Notes under the pieces: model-generated
Database searches by the model: none
The model's input: only the letters and a program-made list of their open reading frames with translations
What the model was told of the DNA's origin: nothing
Shown: one piece after another, positions 21,690 through 32,653 of the stretch
Layout of the letters: every line of letters starts with the position of its first letter
Numbering within the stretch: position 1 is the stretch's first letter
Assembly (NCBI RefSeq): GCF_050624435.1
Contig: NC_134539.1
Span: 45,354,001 to 45,418,000 of the forward strand
Reading direction: 5' to 3'
Source of the DNA: Tenrec ecaudatus
Taxonomy: Eukaryota; Chordata; Mammalia; Afrosoricida; Tenrecidae
Length of the DNA: 64,000 nt
Made by a program: the position numbers and the translations under genes

Positions 21690-23314
21690 GAAGAAGAAAA
21701 GATTTGTGGAATGACATCAGGAACATCACACGTGAAGAAAGTAAAAGCTTCGTACAAAGACAAGAAAAAAAGAAGAAACCCAAGCATGTCAGAAGAGACT
21801 TTGGAATTTGCTGTGAAACAGAGAGTAGTCACAGGGAACACAGGAAATGGTGAAGTCAAAAGCTGAACAGAAAAATCAATTCAAAACTGGAGAAGAAGAA
21901 GGAAAGCTCTATCGTGAAATATGCACACACTTGGCGTTAGAGAACCTAACGGTCCCCACATGTGCAGCAGAGGGAAGTTGGAAGAACTCCAGAAAAACTA
22001 CCGTCCTCCAGTTGCCATATTGGAGGGTTATGTGGGCAACACGTTTCATGATGCAGGAAGCATTCAAAGAAAGTGGAAGGGCCACTGTACCAGAAAGAAG
22101 TGGTCAACAGCCAACCATTTCAAGAAGTGGCACACGGTCAAGAACCAATAGCCCTGGAAGAGGAAGTGTAAGCTGCACTGAAAGCCATCGTGGAAAGTAA
22201 AGTTCCAGAAATGGACCGAAAATACCATCAGAAAGGTTTCCTGAAGCTCTGGGGTCACTCACGAGTCGATTCCAAGACATTTGGAAGACACTTCTCTGGC
22301 CAATCTACCGGAGGAGATTTGTGCCCATTCCAAAGAAAGGCCATCCAGGAGAATGCATAAATTATTTAATAGTATCTTTCCTCTTATATGCCAGGAAACC
22401 TTTGCTGATGATAATTCAGATCAGGTTTGCAGCCACATATCAACAGGAAGCTGTCCAAGAAATTGGAGTCCGGTTCAAAGAGGATGTGGGAAGAGGAATA
22501 TCGCAGCGGACATGGCTAGCGTGGTCCTTGACTCAAGGTGGAGAGCGCCAGAAAGAAGTTTATTATTGGTGTACTGGCAGTGCAAAGACATTCAACTGTG
22601 GGAATTGTAAGGTGTGAATAACATCGAGAAGAATGGGAATTCCAGAATGCTTAATTGTGCTCATCGGCTCATGGGGATAGCTCAAGAGGCAGTTGGGCTA
22701 CTGGAGGGAATTCTGCATGGTTTAAAATCAGGTGTGTGGCTCGGTAGTGACCTTTCTCCATCCTTATTCAATCAGTATGCTCAGCAAATAAACAAAGAAA
22801 CTAGACCATATGAAGAAAATTGTGGCATCAGGATTGGCAGAAGCCCCATTAACAATCAGCAATATGCAGGTGACACAGTCTTGCTTCCAGAAAGTGAGGA
22901 CTTGAAGTGCCTGCTGAGGCAGATAAAAAATTGCAGCTTTCAATATGGATTACAATTCAGTGTAAAGAAAACCCATATCCTTACATCTGATAGCATCATG
23001 ATAAACAGAGAAAATACTGAAGTTGTCAAGGATTTCCTTTTTTGTGGGTCCACAATTAATACTCATGGAAGAAGCAGACAAGAAATGAAGTGTGGTATTG
23101 CAGAAGGGATATCTGCACAAAACCTTTTTTTTTAAGTGTCAAAGAGCAAGGATGTCATTTGATGATTCAAGTGCACCTGATCCAAGTCATGATCTTTTTA
23201 GTCACCTTCTGTGCCTATGAAAGCAGACAATGATGAAGGAAGTTTGGAATAGAATTGATGCATTTGAATTACATTGTTTGGAAAGAACTTTGAAAATACT
23301 ATGGCCTGCTAATT
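21690..23314 (+). pseudogene. RTE LINE, linker and reverse transcriptase (degenerate)
   Basis: This continues the element of 18487-19680. A 173-codon frame at 22614-23135 covers the RT core: SLFNQYAQQINKETRPYE, then RIGRSPINNQQYAGDTVLL. The YxDD catalytic motif reads YAGD, so the first Asp is lost. The frame ends in a run of T at 23128-23135. After that the C-terminal block is recognisable in other frames up to 23314, where an AfroSINE pair interrupts it. Product if intact: reverse transcriptase of a BovB-like RTE. Confidence 0.88.
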
Positions 23315-23447
23315 CAGTACCTTATTTCAACTCATCGCAACCCTTCACAGGTGTAGAAAGCCTCGTCTTTCTCCAAAGGAACAGCTGGTGGTTTTGAACT
23401 GCTGACTGGGTGGTTATCAGGCCAACACCTAATCACTATGCCATAAA
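23315..23447 (-). mobile_element. AfroSINE, head-to-head pair, left member
   Basis: Reversed AfroSINE. TAGAAAGCCTCGTCTTTCTC, AGCTGGTGGTTTTGAACTGC and a head at right ending ATCACTATGCCAT. It is truncated on the tail side. It lies directly against a plus-strand copy, forming an inverted pair inside the RTE. Confidence 0.8.
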
Positions 23448-23449
23448 GA

Positions 23450-23642
23450 GACCTGATGGCATAGTGGTTATACACTCGTTTGATAATTAACAAGGTCAGC
23501 AGTTCAAAACCACCAGCTAGTCCTCAGGGTAAAAAGAGCTTTCTACTCCTACAGAGTTCCAGTCTCGGGAAATCACAGAGGCAATTCTAGCCTGTTCTAT
23601 AGGGTTGCTATGAGTTGGCATCTACTTGATTTTGGTTTTATA
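23450..23642 (+). mobile_element. AfroSINE, head-to-head pair, right member, nearly full length
   Basis: Head ATGGCATAGTGGTTATACAC, box B-like GGTCAGCAGTTCAAAACC, body TTTCTACTCCTACAGAG, tail TATAGGGTTGCTATGAGTTG, ending at 23642. It resembles the RTE 3' terminus in its last 40 bp. Confidence 0.88.
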
Positions 23643-23913
23643 GACTGCTAGGATAACAAATAAATCTGTCTTGGAGGAAACAATCAGAACATGCCTTAGA
23701 TGCGAAGATGGTGAAACTTTGTCTCATAGTCTTTGGATATGGCTTCAGGACAGATAAGTCCCTGGAAAAGAGGGGAAGATCCTTGAAGAGATGCATTGAC
23801 ACCGTGGTTCCAAGAGTGCACTCAGTCATAGCAGGAACTGTGAGGACGGGCAGTGCTGGTCATGGGGTCACGCTGAGATGGAGCTGCCTTGGCAGCAGCT
23901 AACAACAACACCA
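23643..23913 (+). mobile_element. RTE LINE, 3' terminus of the plus copy
   Basis: RTE similarity resumes after the SINE pair: AACAAATAAATCTGTCTTGG, GAAGAGATGCATTGACACC, GGGCAGTGCTGGTCATGG and the terminal GGCAGCAGCTAACAACAAC. It faces the 3' end of a minus-strand RTE that starts 42 bp further on. Confidence 0.85.
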
Positions 23914-23954
23914 TGGTTCTCACTTGGTGGACTTGGGTCATTCAGGCTGTTGCT

Positions 23955-25570
23955 AGATCCTATTATGTTGGCTCTGACTCATAGCAATCCCATATACAAC
24001 AAAACAAAACCAAACCCGGCCCGGACCTGCACCATTTTCACAATAGTTGCTGTTTGAGCCTATAATTGTAGCCCTTGTGTCAATCCATCTCATTAAAAGT
24101 CTTCCTGTTTTTCCAGGCACGATGTGCTTCTCTCCTAATAAGATGTCCAAAGGACGTGAGGTTCAGTATTGTCATCTTTGCTGCTAAGAAGCATTCTAGC
24201 TGTACTTCTAAGACAGTTGTTTGTTCTATTGAAGGTCCACGCTTTACTCAATATTCTTTGCTAATACTATAATCCAAGTGTCCCAATTTTTCCTTAATTT
24301 TCTCTTCTATTGCCAACCTTTCGCACGCACATGAGCTGATCGAAAATACTCTGCTTGGGTCAGGTGCACTTAAATCCTCAAAGTGACAGCACTGCTTTGG
24401 CACACGTTAAAGAGGTCTTTTGCAGCAGATTCGCTCCATGAATACACAATTGTAGTTCTTGACTGGTGCTTCCATGTTATTGGTTATGGAACTAAGTAAA
24501 ATATAATCCTTGACAGTTTCAGTATTTGTTGAGTCTCATGGCATTGCTTGCTGGTCCCATTGGAAGGGATTTTGTTTTCTTTAGGTTGAGTTGCAACACA
24601 GGCTGGGGGCTGTATAAGTTAGGGATCCTAGCCCTTTCAGCTTTCAGTAAGCAAGGCTGTGTTATCTGTACATTGCAGGTACTTATCGAGCCTTCTTTCA
24701 ACACCAATGCTATGTTATTCTTCACATAGTCCTGCTTCTTAGAATATTTGCTCAACCTACAGATTGAATATGTGTAGTGAAGGGCTACAACCCTGATATA
24801 TATATATATACACACACATATGTATATATATATATCTTTGCTTCCTACTTCTACATTCTAATCACTAGTAATTATTGAAGCATCTTGATTATAGGCTGGA
24901 TCAATTTTAGGCTGCAGAAGTTGGTACAAATCTGCAATTTCTTAATCTTTGATATTAGTGGTTGAATAATGGTCACATGAACTCATCTTCTTCATAGATG
25001 CAGAGATAACATTCTATCATTTGCAGCCTTATACTTTAGGCTCAATCCTCATTCCTCTTCAATGTGTGATTGCAGACATCGTATGGCAAACATTAGTCAG
25101 ATTCAAAGTTTCTGTATCTGTCCATTTCAGCTCGCTAACACCTAGGTTACTTACATTTATAAGTCCCATTTTTCTTTGGACAAATTCTAATTTTGCTAAA
25201 TTCATAGTTCATGCATTTCATGCTTCTATTGCTAATGGGTCTTTGTAGCTGTTTCTTTTCAGTCTTGCCGCTTCAGGAGATGAAGGTCCTGAACCCTGTA
25301 TTCCATCGACATCATTAAGGGGGATGCTTCTCTGAAGAGGCAGCCCTTTCTCGGTTGCATGTGAGTGTCTCCCAGCCTGTGGAGCTATAACAGACTACAT
25401 TCCACTGGCTAACACTTTAGGAAGGAGATGGCTAAGACTTTCTTCCTAGTCTGTCTTAATTTGGAAGCTTCATTGCACTCACCACGGTGACCCTCCTGTT
25501 ATTTGAAATACTGGTGGCATACTTTCCAGCATCACAGCCACAGGACAACACACTGACTGATGGGTGATGG
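23955..25570 (-). pseudogene. RTE LINE with both ends but a deleted middle
   Basis: A minus-strand RTE. Its 3' terminus is at 23955-24060 (TTGGCTCTGACTCATAGCAA) and the C-terminal and RT regions run to about 24795. An AT/CA microsatellite follows (24797-24835), then the endonuclease region from 24850 and the 5' end near 25570 (GCATCACAGCCACAGGACAA). The expected linker and part of the RT and endonuclease coding sequence (roughly 1.6 kb by comparison with other copies) are missing at the microsatellite. No intact frame remains. Confidence 0.85.
24797..24835. repeat. (TA)n/(CA)n microsatellite at an RTE deletion junction
   Basis: About 39 bp of TA, CA and TA dinucleotides, sitting exactly where the RTE jumps from the RT region to the endonuclease region. 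Confidence 0.9.
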
Positions 25571-27075
25571 GAGGTGGGAGGTTGATGGAGAGGCCATTTA
25601 AGCCACGTGACTAGAAATCATTCCCCAAAACAAATATTACCAATAGTCAACCAGAACCTTAATCTTAGGCCAATTTCTTTTGGGGTTTATAGCTCAGTGT
25701 TTCAGGATCACCCGAAGGACCATGATGGAGTTTTGAGAATCTTTATGATCTCTCCAAACTATCCTTTCTTATCCTGGTATTCCTGGAGACAGGCTCCACT
25801 GTTCCTCCCAAGAGTTCATGGAATGAACTCTTGGAAAGCATCTCAGGTATGTTGTAGGACCGAGATGGGCTTGTGGGGAATCCTGTGTGTTAGGATATGT
25901 AATGTAGCAGAACTCACTGGGATGAGTCATGCCAAACTGCCACACTTGCATGACTTCACCATACAGTTTTATGCTATCTTTTCCCATGGTTTCACTCTGC
26001 TCGGAGGACCCTCCCACCCTGGGACTGTCTGTCTGCCTCTATGTTCTCTGTGCATCCATTGCATCTGATTCTCACCCTGGCTCCACTCTGTCAATAGTCT
26101 TGACTTCAGATTCCACGGAGTGACTCTTAGTGAATTCTCAAGAAATAATTATTGTTTTCTCAAGTTCTTGAAGTTGCCCTGGTTTCTTCTCCAGCCTCTA
26201 TCAATTAGACCAAGTGCAGTCGAGAATGCTGGAAATAAAGTATGCAGTTGTGAAACCTTTGATTTGAAGCAAGATTCTAGATTGCACAAATGCGAGTTAT
26301 GTAATCTTTTCATTGTGCAATGAGCAGGAGGACCTCACTGTGAGCAAAGATTTGGAGACTATTTCTGGAATGATAGCACCCGTCTCATATTTAACAGGGC
26401 CACACACCTCTTAGCCTCACACAAATTCTGGTTCAAAACAGATAGATGTGTTTCTGGGTGAGCAAGAAAACAAGCCCAAAGGGGAGAGGACCTTCAGAGT
26501 CTCTCCTCCTGTCTTCTCAACAAGACTTAGTGACCCATTTGCAGAAATGCATCTCATCTGCCCTGGAAACCATTTCCCCATTTTCAGATAGGAATCAAGA
26601 CAGAGGAGGCAGACTTATTACTAGTATTTAGTGGTAGGCGTTTTGGTGAAAGATGTCGTTAAACTCAACATGGTTATTATTATTGCTAATCAAAACATGT
26701 GCTTGTTTATTTGCTTTGGTTTTTCGAGGTGTGAAAACCATAGCTTGCTATTCTTAGGAAACAATTTCCACTTGATATTTGCTCCTTTTATTGTTTCCAT
26801 TTGGATATTTTTCTGCCAAAGACTTCTACCAGGAGAAAGAACTCATCCAAGGAAAAAATTAAAGTGAGGGCGCCTACACAGAAAGGCAGGCTAACAGGGT
26901 TAAGGGGATCTCTTCACCCAAGGAAGTGGAGTAGTCATTGGCATACATGTGTAAAACTTTCCCAATACCACCTTCCCCAAAGGGCCTTTCCTTGTGCCTA
27001 ATCAGAGGTGCCCTTTCCTCTCTGCTTAGCTTTGTTGAAGAGACTTACAGCTGTTGTGTGTCATCACATACTTAC
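25571..27075. other. No gene recognised
   Basis: Mostly unique sequence. It contains a perfect 12-bp inverted repeat at 25808-25834 and a faint MIR-like trace at 26570-26620. The open frame 25607-26068 (153 codons) has no domain and I consider it chance. Confidence 0.45.
25808..25834. repeat. Perfect 12-bp inverted repeat, 3-nt loop
   Basis: CCAAGAGTTCAT, then GGA, then ATGAACTCTTGG. The arms contain AGTTCA and TGAACT, which resemble nuclear-receptor half-sites 5 bp apart. That reading is speculative. Confidence 0.8.
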
Positions 27076-27262
27076 TGTGACTGTGCCATTGAGCTGGTTC
27101 TGACTCCATGTGACTCCATGTGACAGGGTAGAACTGCCCCATGCAAGGAGATCTCCACCATCTTCTTTACTTAAGTAAATGACCAGGGCTTTCTCCCTGG
27201 TACTGCTGGGTGAGCTTGAACTGCCAGCTGTCAGTTAACACTCAAGTGCTTTATATTTATTC
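27076..27262 (-). mobile_element. AfroSINE
   Basis: Reversed copy. Tail TGTGCCATTGAGCTGGTTC, then GACAGGGTAGAACTGCCCC, TTTCTCCCTGGTACTGCTGG and CTTGAACTGCCAGCTGTCAG near the head. It has a 10-bp micro-duplication in the tail (TGACTCCATG twice at 27101-27120). Confidence 0.72.
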
Positions 27263-27335
27263 AAGCAGACCTCCTTTTAATACTCTGTGTCAATTTAAAA
27301 ATCCTTGACTTTGGTGACTTGCGGCTCTTTGGTCT

Positions 27336-27560
27336 GGTGGTTAGAATGCAAGCTCTGGAGATAGTCAACTTTAGATTCAAGTTGTTCTGCCATCGATTCG
27401 CTGTGGGACATGGGATATGTTACTCAATCTTTCTCAACTGATTTCCTCATCTGTGAAACAGGGATACTACAACCTGCTTTGCAAACTTGCTGTGATGATG
27501 GAGTAAGATATGACACGACAAGCTTGACAGTGCAGGTTAGTGCTTGGGGATTAGACACCC
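27336..27560 (+). mobile_element. MIR SINE, nearly complete
   Basis: TCTGGTGGTTAGAATGCAAG, CTCTGGAGATAGTCAAC, CAAGTTGTTCTGCCATCGAT, then the core-like segment GATTTCCTCATCTGTGAAAC and GCTGTGATGATGGAGTAAGA follow MIR order. Confidence 0.8.
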
Positions 27561-30315
27561 TCCCCACTCGTTAGCTGGTCAGTCCTGTCAAGTTAGTTAA
27601 CCTTTTAAGCCCCAGCTTCCTCTTCTCACTCTAGGAGCTGCAGCGCCTTCATCACCAGGTTGGGAGAGGATTAAAAATGCTAATAGACAGAAAGACTTCA
27701 GCATCCTTACTGACACAAAGAACAGTGCTGCATTCATTCTTGTTTCCTTCCGGAGCATCCTCCACAGTGCTTGGCCGCAAAGCAACAGATGCTGCAGCGC
27801 CAAGAGGATGCTCTGGTGCCCGACTCATGGTAGGATTGTCCGGGTAGTCACTTCCCATATCCCAGTGGCTTTCAGTTTCAAGATTTAAAACAAAAGTTTT
27901 TTTGAAAGTAACCTCCATAGTTTTAGAAAAAAGAATTATGCTGCACCATCAAGATGTAACTAATTTTGGAGGAGAAATAAAATAAGATTGTGACTGATTA
28001 CTTACGCAGCAGAGGGAGAAGAGAGATTAGGATAGGACTGACCAGCGGAAAGGGACAGAGAGTATTCCTGGCAAAGGATTACTAGGATACATATAAAGGC
28101 CTCTATGTACAGAAACCATCTCTGAATGTTTGAAACAATCCCGATTTCAAACTCTCATTATTATCAGGATGGTTCTCCGTCATTCGCATGCCTGAAAATA
28201 TGCTTGGCTAGTGGTGATGGATGGAGGACAGGAAGTGGTCGGCACACTCCTTATCTCTCAAGAAGGTTTATAATCCAGGAGTTTAAGACCAAGCAGCACT
28301 CAGCCCCACAAACTCTCCTCAGAGATAGCCCAAGTAGAGCCTTGAGAGTCCCATAAACTGGCAGCCACAGAAGCCAGAGTGTGCTTCTCCAGAAACGAGG
28401 TGTGTCATTCTTGGTCAGAAATGTCCTCCGAGAGAGTCGTCAGGGCTCTCAGGCCAGGCGCTTCTGCACTGTTCGGGCACAGAGCCCAACCAGAGGTGGT
28501 TGCTGGGCTGTGGGCCACACTGGGCTCGCCAACTCCCTCTGCTCCAGAGTCAAGCACAAGCAGCCATCTGCAGAGCATCTTGCCTGGGGTCTCTGCTGCA
28601 GTGAGAGCATGTCATTGGAAAATCCAAGAGGGTTCTGTTTGGGAGGATTCTCTGTCACCAAAAACCAATCCGTCCTTAGAAACCATCCAGAAATTTGTGC
28701 CTGCAGCAAAATGTCCTTGGTCTCTGAACCTCCCTTGGGAGCTCAGGAGTAGACACTGCCTTCGTGTTCTTTACTCCTGGGTGGAAATGGAAGTGCAGAG
28801 CTGCCCTGAAAGTGCTCCAAGTTCTAATCCATGACGTGCTTGTCCTGGGAGGTCCATCATAGCAAGACTTTGTGCCCCGCGGTGAGAGACTTGCTGCGGC
28901 CCAGCCACGGGACCGGAAGACGTTCTCCTAAGGAGTTTATAGGAGACCCCCATCTACCTAACTACCCAGAATTCTGTACCTTTCCCTCCAGGGTAAAACA
29001 TGGTTTTGCTTTCCAAAACTAGTTACAATCGTTCACCACGTCTCCCTCTGCATGTTGCCTTATCAATCTACCGAGAAAATGTGTAGACGTTGGCTCTTGT
29101 CCACCGGGATGTTCAGAACATGGTGAATTGGCAGAGTTCTTATGTGAAGCCATAGTCCTTAATTTCCTGCCTTCCCCATCTTGTCCCGGAGCTGCCCTTT
29201 TCTCCACAAGCTTTTCCTGAGCGTGAGGCCTTCCTTCTGTATGTTCTCGAGAGCCCCCGTGTTCCTTGCCTGCTCTCTCCTGTGAAATAGCATCCACTGT
29301 GACATGAACATGCTATTTTTCTTCATGAGTCTGTTTACGTACCTCTAAGCAGTCTCAGGATGCCAATCAGCCCTTGCCAAAGACTTTGTCACTTCTTAAG
29401 GAATGTAGCTTTTATTGAGAGCTAACATGGGCATAGGACCTAGGCGCCCAGCTTAGTGATTTTGCACATAGGTGCTTAGATACCACCCCCCCACCCCCCC
29501 CGCTTCGGAGCCTCAGAGCGGGGCCAAAAGCTGAATGTGCTAGACTGCGAACCAAGAGATGGGAGGCTTGCGCTCTCCTAGAAGCGTGCGGACAAACGCC
29601 CTGTGGCCCTGCCTCTGAGATAGCAGCTGTCCAGTATCCTCTGGAGCACAGTTCTCTTGGACACACAGGGTCATCAGGGCCAGGACAAGCTTTTTTTAAC
29701 CCAATACTCGAACCAACTTACGATATTTCCTTTTCCTCGAAGGCTCCTAGGTGCTTTCTGCCAGTCCATGCCCACCCGCCAAAGGCCTGCACTCTCTGAC
29801 TTTTTTTATTTTTGAGTTGCATATAAATGAATCATACAACACATACATTTGATATCTGTTTCCCCATGTTTTTCTCCTAGGAACTCACCATCTTTCCAGA
29901 TGAGCACTGAGCAACCAGGCCCTCAGTGACATGAATGAGTCAAAGTTATGTGTCTGAAGCTGATTTTTAAATTACATCTCTTGAAATTTAAAGCTGTTCT
30001 GTGAAAGAGCCAAATATCCTCTAACATGTAAACTAATGGCTTTAGTAAAAGCATTACGTATAACAAGTGTTTAAAAAAGAAGCATGTGAAAGATAATCCT
30101 GAGTCCTACACCCTCTTTCTTCCCGATTACCCTCCACTCAACTAGGGAACTAAACAAATGCATATTTCTGCTACTGGGTGGTCAGGGAGCCCAGGCGGCA
30201 TCTTGGTCAATGCTCATCTGCCATTGCTTCCACTCGGTCCATAGGAGAAAGGGGTAGCTATCCGCTGTCCGCTATCCCATGACCAGTTTGTTTTTCTGAC
30301 CTACAGCATTGCTAA
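27561..30315. other. No gene recognised
   Basis: Mostly unique. GC-richer part at 28370-28960 with overlapping frames (28379-28834 plus, 151 codons) but no domain or splice pattern. A C-rich G4-type tract is at 29483-29502, and 29800-29870 may be an old L1 scrap. No exon could be supported. Confidence 0.4.
29483..29502 (-). other. C-rich tract (possible minus-strand G-quadruplex)
   Basis: The plus strand reads CC, then A, then C7, then A, then C8. Only two long runs are present, so folding would need splitting within a run. Confidence 0.35.
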
Positions 30316-30525
30316 GGAGCCCTGGTAGTGTCATGGATTACTCTCGGGGCTGTTAACCATAAGGTCAGCAGTTCTAACTCACCAGCTACTCCACAGGAGA
30401 AAGCGGAGGTTTTCTGCTCCTGTAAAGAGTCACAGCCTCAGAAACTCAGGAAGCAGGCCTACCCTGTCCTGTAGGGGGTTTTATGAGTTGGAATGGATTC
30501 CTTGGCAGTGAGGAATTTTGGCGGG
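30316..30525 (+). mobile_element. AfroSINE, full length
   Basis: Head GGAGCCCTGGTAGTGTCATG, box B-like AAGGTCAGCAGTTCTAACTC, body CTGCTCCTGTAAAGAGTCAC, tail TACCCTGTCCTGTAGGGGGT and TTGGAATGGATTCC. Confidence 0.88.
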
Positions 30526-30545
30526 GAGGGTAGTTGGGAGGGTGA

Positions 30546-30725
30546 TAGGGTTGCTGTGAGTTGGAACTGACCCAATGACAGTACGTCTGCTGGTAATGGG
30601 CAGCTCTCATTGCTAATGTAAAGGTTGGCAGTTCAGAACTCTTCAGTGGTGCCATGGACACAGTCCTAGTGAGCTGCTTCCACAAAGATGACACAGCCCC
30701 CGACGTCCCATGGAGCCTTTCTACT
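30546..30725 (+). mobile_element. AfroSINE-related copies, fragmentary
   Basis: An isolated tail (AGGGTTGCTGTGAGTTGGAA) is followed by a second body (AAAGGTTGGCAGTTCAGAAC, then TCTTCAGTGGTGCCATGGA, then GAGCTGCTTCCACAAAGAT). This looks like a different AfroSINE subfamily joined to an orphan tail. Confidence 0.55.
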
Positions 30726-31116
30726 CTTCAAGACAAGTGGCCACACACACAGGCACAAATTAACAATGCAATCGATTTATTTTTGATTGTTTATCTTTGA
30801 TTAGGCTCACAGCAGGCTCCCTTTTTAAGATTGATATTTTCAAAGAAGCTGACACCATGGAAAAGACACAGCAGAAAGAGTCAAGCGCCCTGATTCCAGA
30901 CACATACTTGGTGTGTGAACCTGGCTAGAACCTCAACAAGGCAAGTTGGGTTACCTAAAACAAAACAAAACAAAAAGGCATATTGAGTGGATGGAAGGAA
31001 ATAATGAGTCTAACTGAGCTGAGAACCGTAAAGCACTGAACAACGGTGTGCTACATCAGCCAGTGTTTCATGGAGCGTAGTGATTCCACACTGCAGTCTT
31101 TCTTTCCTTGCTGTCA

Positions 31117-31800
31117 GTGAGCGCTGTGGGGTTGGCTCAGCACAGAGAGACTCTATATCCAACAGAATGAAGACAGTGCCCAGGCCTGCGCCAGCCTCAC
31201 CAGCGCTGCTAGCTTGGAACCCAGCATGGCAGCCTTTGTGTCCATCCATCACCTGGAGAGTCTTCCTTTTCACTTCTTCTTCTTTTTTTTTTTTTCATGA
31301 ATGCGCTGCTTCACCAAGCATGATGTCCTTTTCCAGAACCTGGTCCCTTCTGATAATATGTCCAAAGTATATGCGGCAAAGTCTCATCAGCCTTTCTTCT
31401 AAGGAACATTCTGGCTGTGGTTCTTTCGAGACAGACCTGTCTATTCTTCTAGCAATTCATGGTATATTCAATATTCTTCAATGACACCACAGTGCAAATA
31501 CACCAACTTGTCCTCAGTTTTCCTTATTCATTGTCTGGTTTTTACCTGCATTTGAGGTGATCGACAATGCCACGGGGTGGGCTAAGTGTACCTTAGTCCT
31601 TAAAGTGACCTCTTTGCTTTTGACACTTTAAAGAGGCTTCGTGCAGAAGATTTGCTAAATGTAATATGTTGTTTGATTTCTTGGCTACTGCTTCCATGGA
31701 CATTGATTGAGGATCCAAGTAAAACGAAAGCTTTGACAACTTCAGTCTTTCCCTTGGCTTTCTTTTATTAGACTCTGTTCTTTCATCCTAAACACGATCT
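31117..31800 (-). pseudogene. RTE LINE, 5'-truncated 3' part
   Basis: Minus-strand RTE from the 3' terminus (AACAGAATGAAGACAGTGCC at 31159) through the C-terminal coding block (TTAGTCCTTAAAGTGACCTC at about 31592) to the end of the RT region (GAGGATCCAAGTAAAACG at about 31709). A T run at 31287-31299 is inserted in the tail part. Frames are broken. Confidence 0.82.
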
Positions 31801-32224
31801 AGTTCATTATTTCTTTTCTAAGTCACTGAGTGATAAACCGGTCACATTTTCTTCGCTTTTTATTACTGAAGTTATTTTAAGTAATATTTTTTCTTTCTAC
31901 TTTTACATTCTTTAAAGCCATGTATGAGAGAGGGAAGATGAAGTCCTACTTTTGTAGCTATATTCTGATACCTAGGATGTTGGTGAAATTTAGGGACATT
32001 ACTGTTTTAAAAATAACATTTTGTTATGTTTTCAGTGAAAGATTATTTAGCAGCTTGGGTCCCCATTTTCCACAATTCCTGTTCCCGCTGTCAATGGTGA
32101 ACAGTATCATTGTTTCTGTGCTGCTTATAGCTTCCCTGGCCCTTCATGCGCTCATCTTTACTTCAAAGTAAACATCGACCATTTGGTTGCCTATAGGAGA
32201 TTGTTTTAAAAGAATCCAATATAT
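31801..32224. other. Unassigned AT-rich sequence
   Basis: Possibly a continuation of the L1-like element to its right; no clear match. Confidence 0.3.
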
Positions 32225-32580
32225 TTCTCAACAGTGGTTTGGTTGAAAGTTTACGAAGCAAAATGGCTCTCCGTTCAATAGTTTATAAGTATTTTGCTTC
32301 ATAATCTGAGTTGCAATTCCTTCAACGTAACCATACTTATTCTACTTCCTCTCTGGTTTCCCCATATCCCTTTGTCCTTCCTTCCTGCCCCTTCCTGCAT
32401 TCTGAGTCTAGTTTGGAGGCAAACGCTGCCTTATTGGCCGTGCGTGGTTACTTGTTCAGAAGAGCATGTTCTTCGTGCATGTATAATTCTCTGTTATTTG
32501 ACTGAAAAGTAATTCTTGGGGGTAGGTTTAGTTCCAGGTTTGAAGGTTGTCTAGCGGCCACAGTCTCTATCAGATCCACA
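32225..32580 (-). mobile_element. Afrotherian L1-like fragment
   Basis: TGGTTTGGTTGAAAGTTTAC, TCCGTTCAATAGTTTATAAG, CCCATATCCCTTTGTCCTTC and TTTAGTTCCAGGTTTGAAGG follow the order of a repeat I recall from afrotherian genomes in this orientation. It ends next to a (CA)n tract. The subfamily name is unknown to me. Confidence 0.5.
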
Positions 32581-32611
32581 AATCTTGTCTTTTATGATTT
32601 TAATTGTAGTT

Positions 32612-32613
<2 letters not shown>

Positions 32614-32652
<39 letters not shown>
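32614..32652. repeat. (CA)n microsatellite
   Basis: About 38 bp of pure CA repeats. Confidence 0.97.

Positions 32653-32653
<1 letters not shown>

Noticed and set aside
23450..23530. Functional tRNA gene
   Set aside because: Box A- and box B-like words belong to the AfroSINE head; no cloverleaf with a proper anticodon arm and acceptor stem can be drawn.
28379..28834. Overlapping frames in a GC-richer patch as an exon cluster
   Set aside because: Several frames on both strands are open at once, a sign of composition rather than coding. No splice-site pattern or known protein motif was seen.
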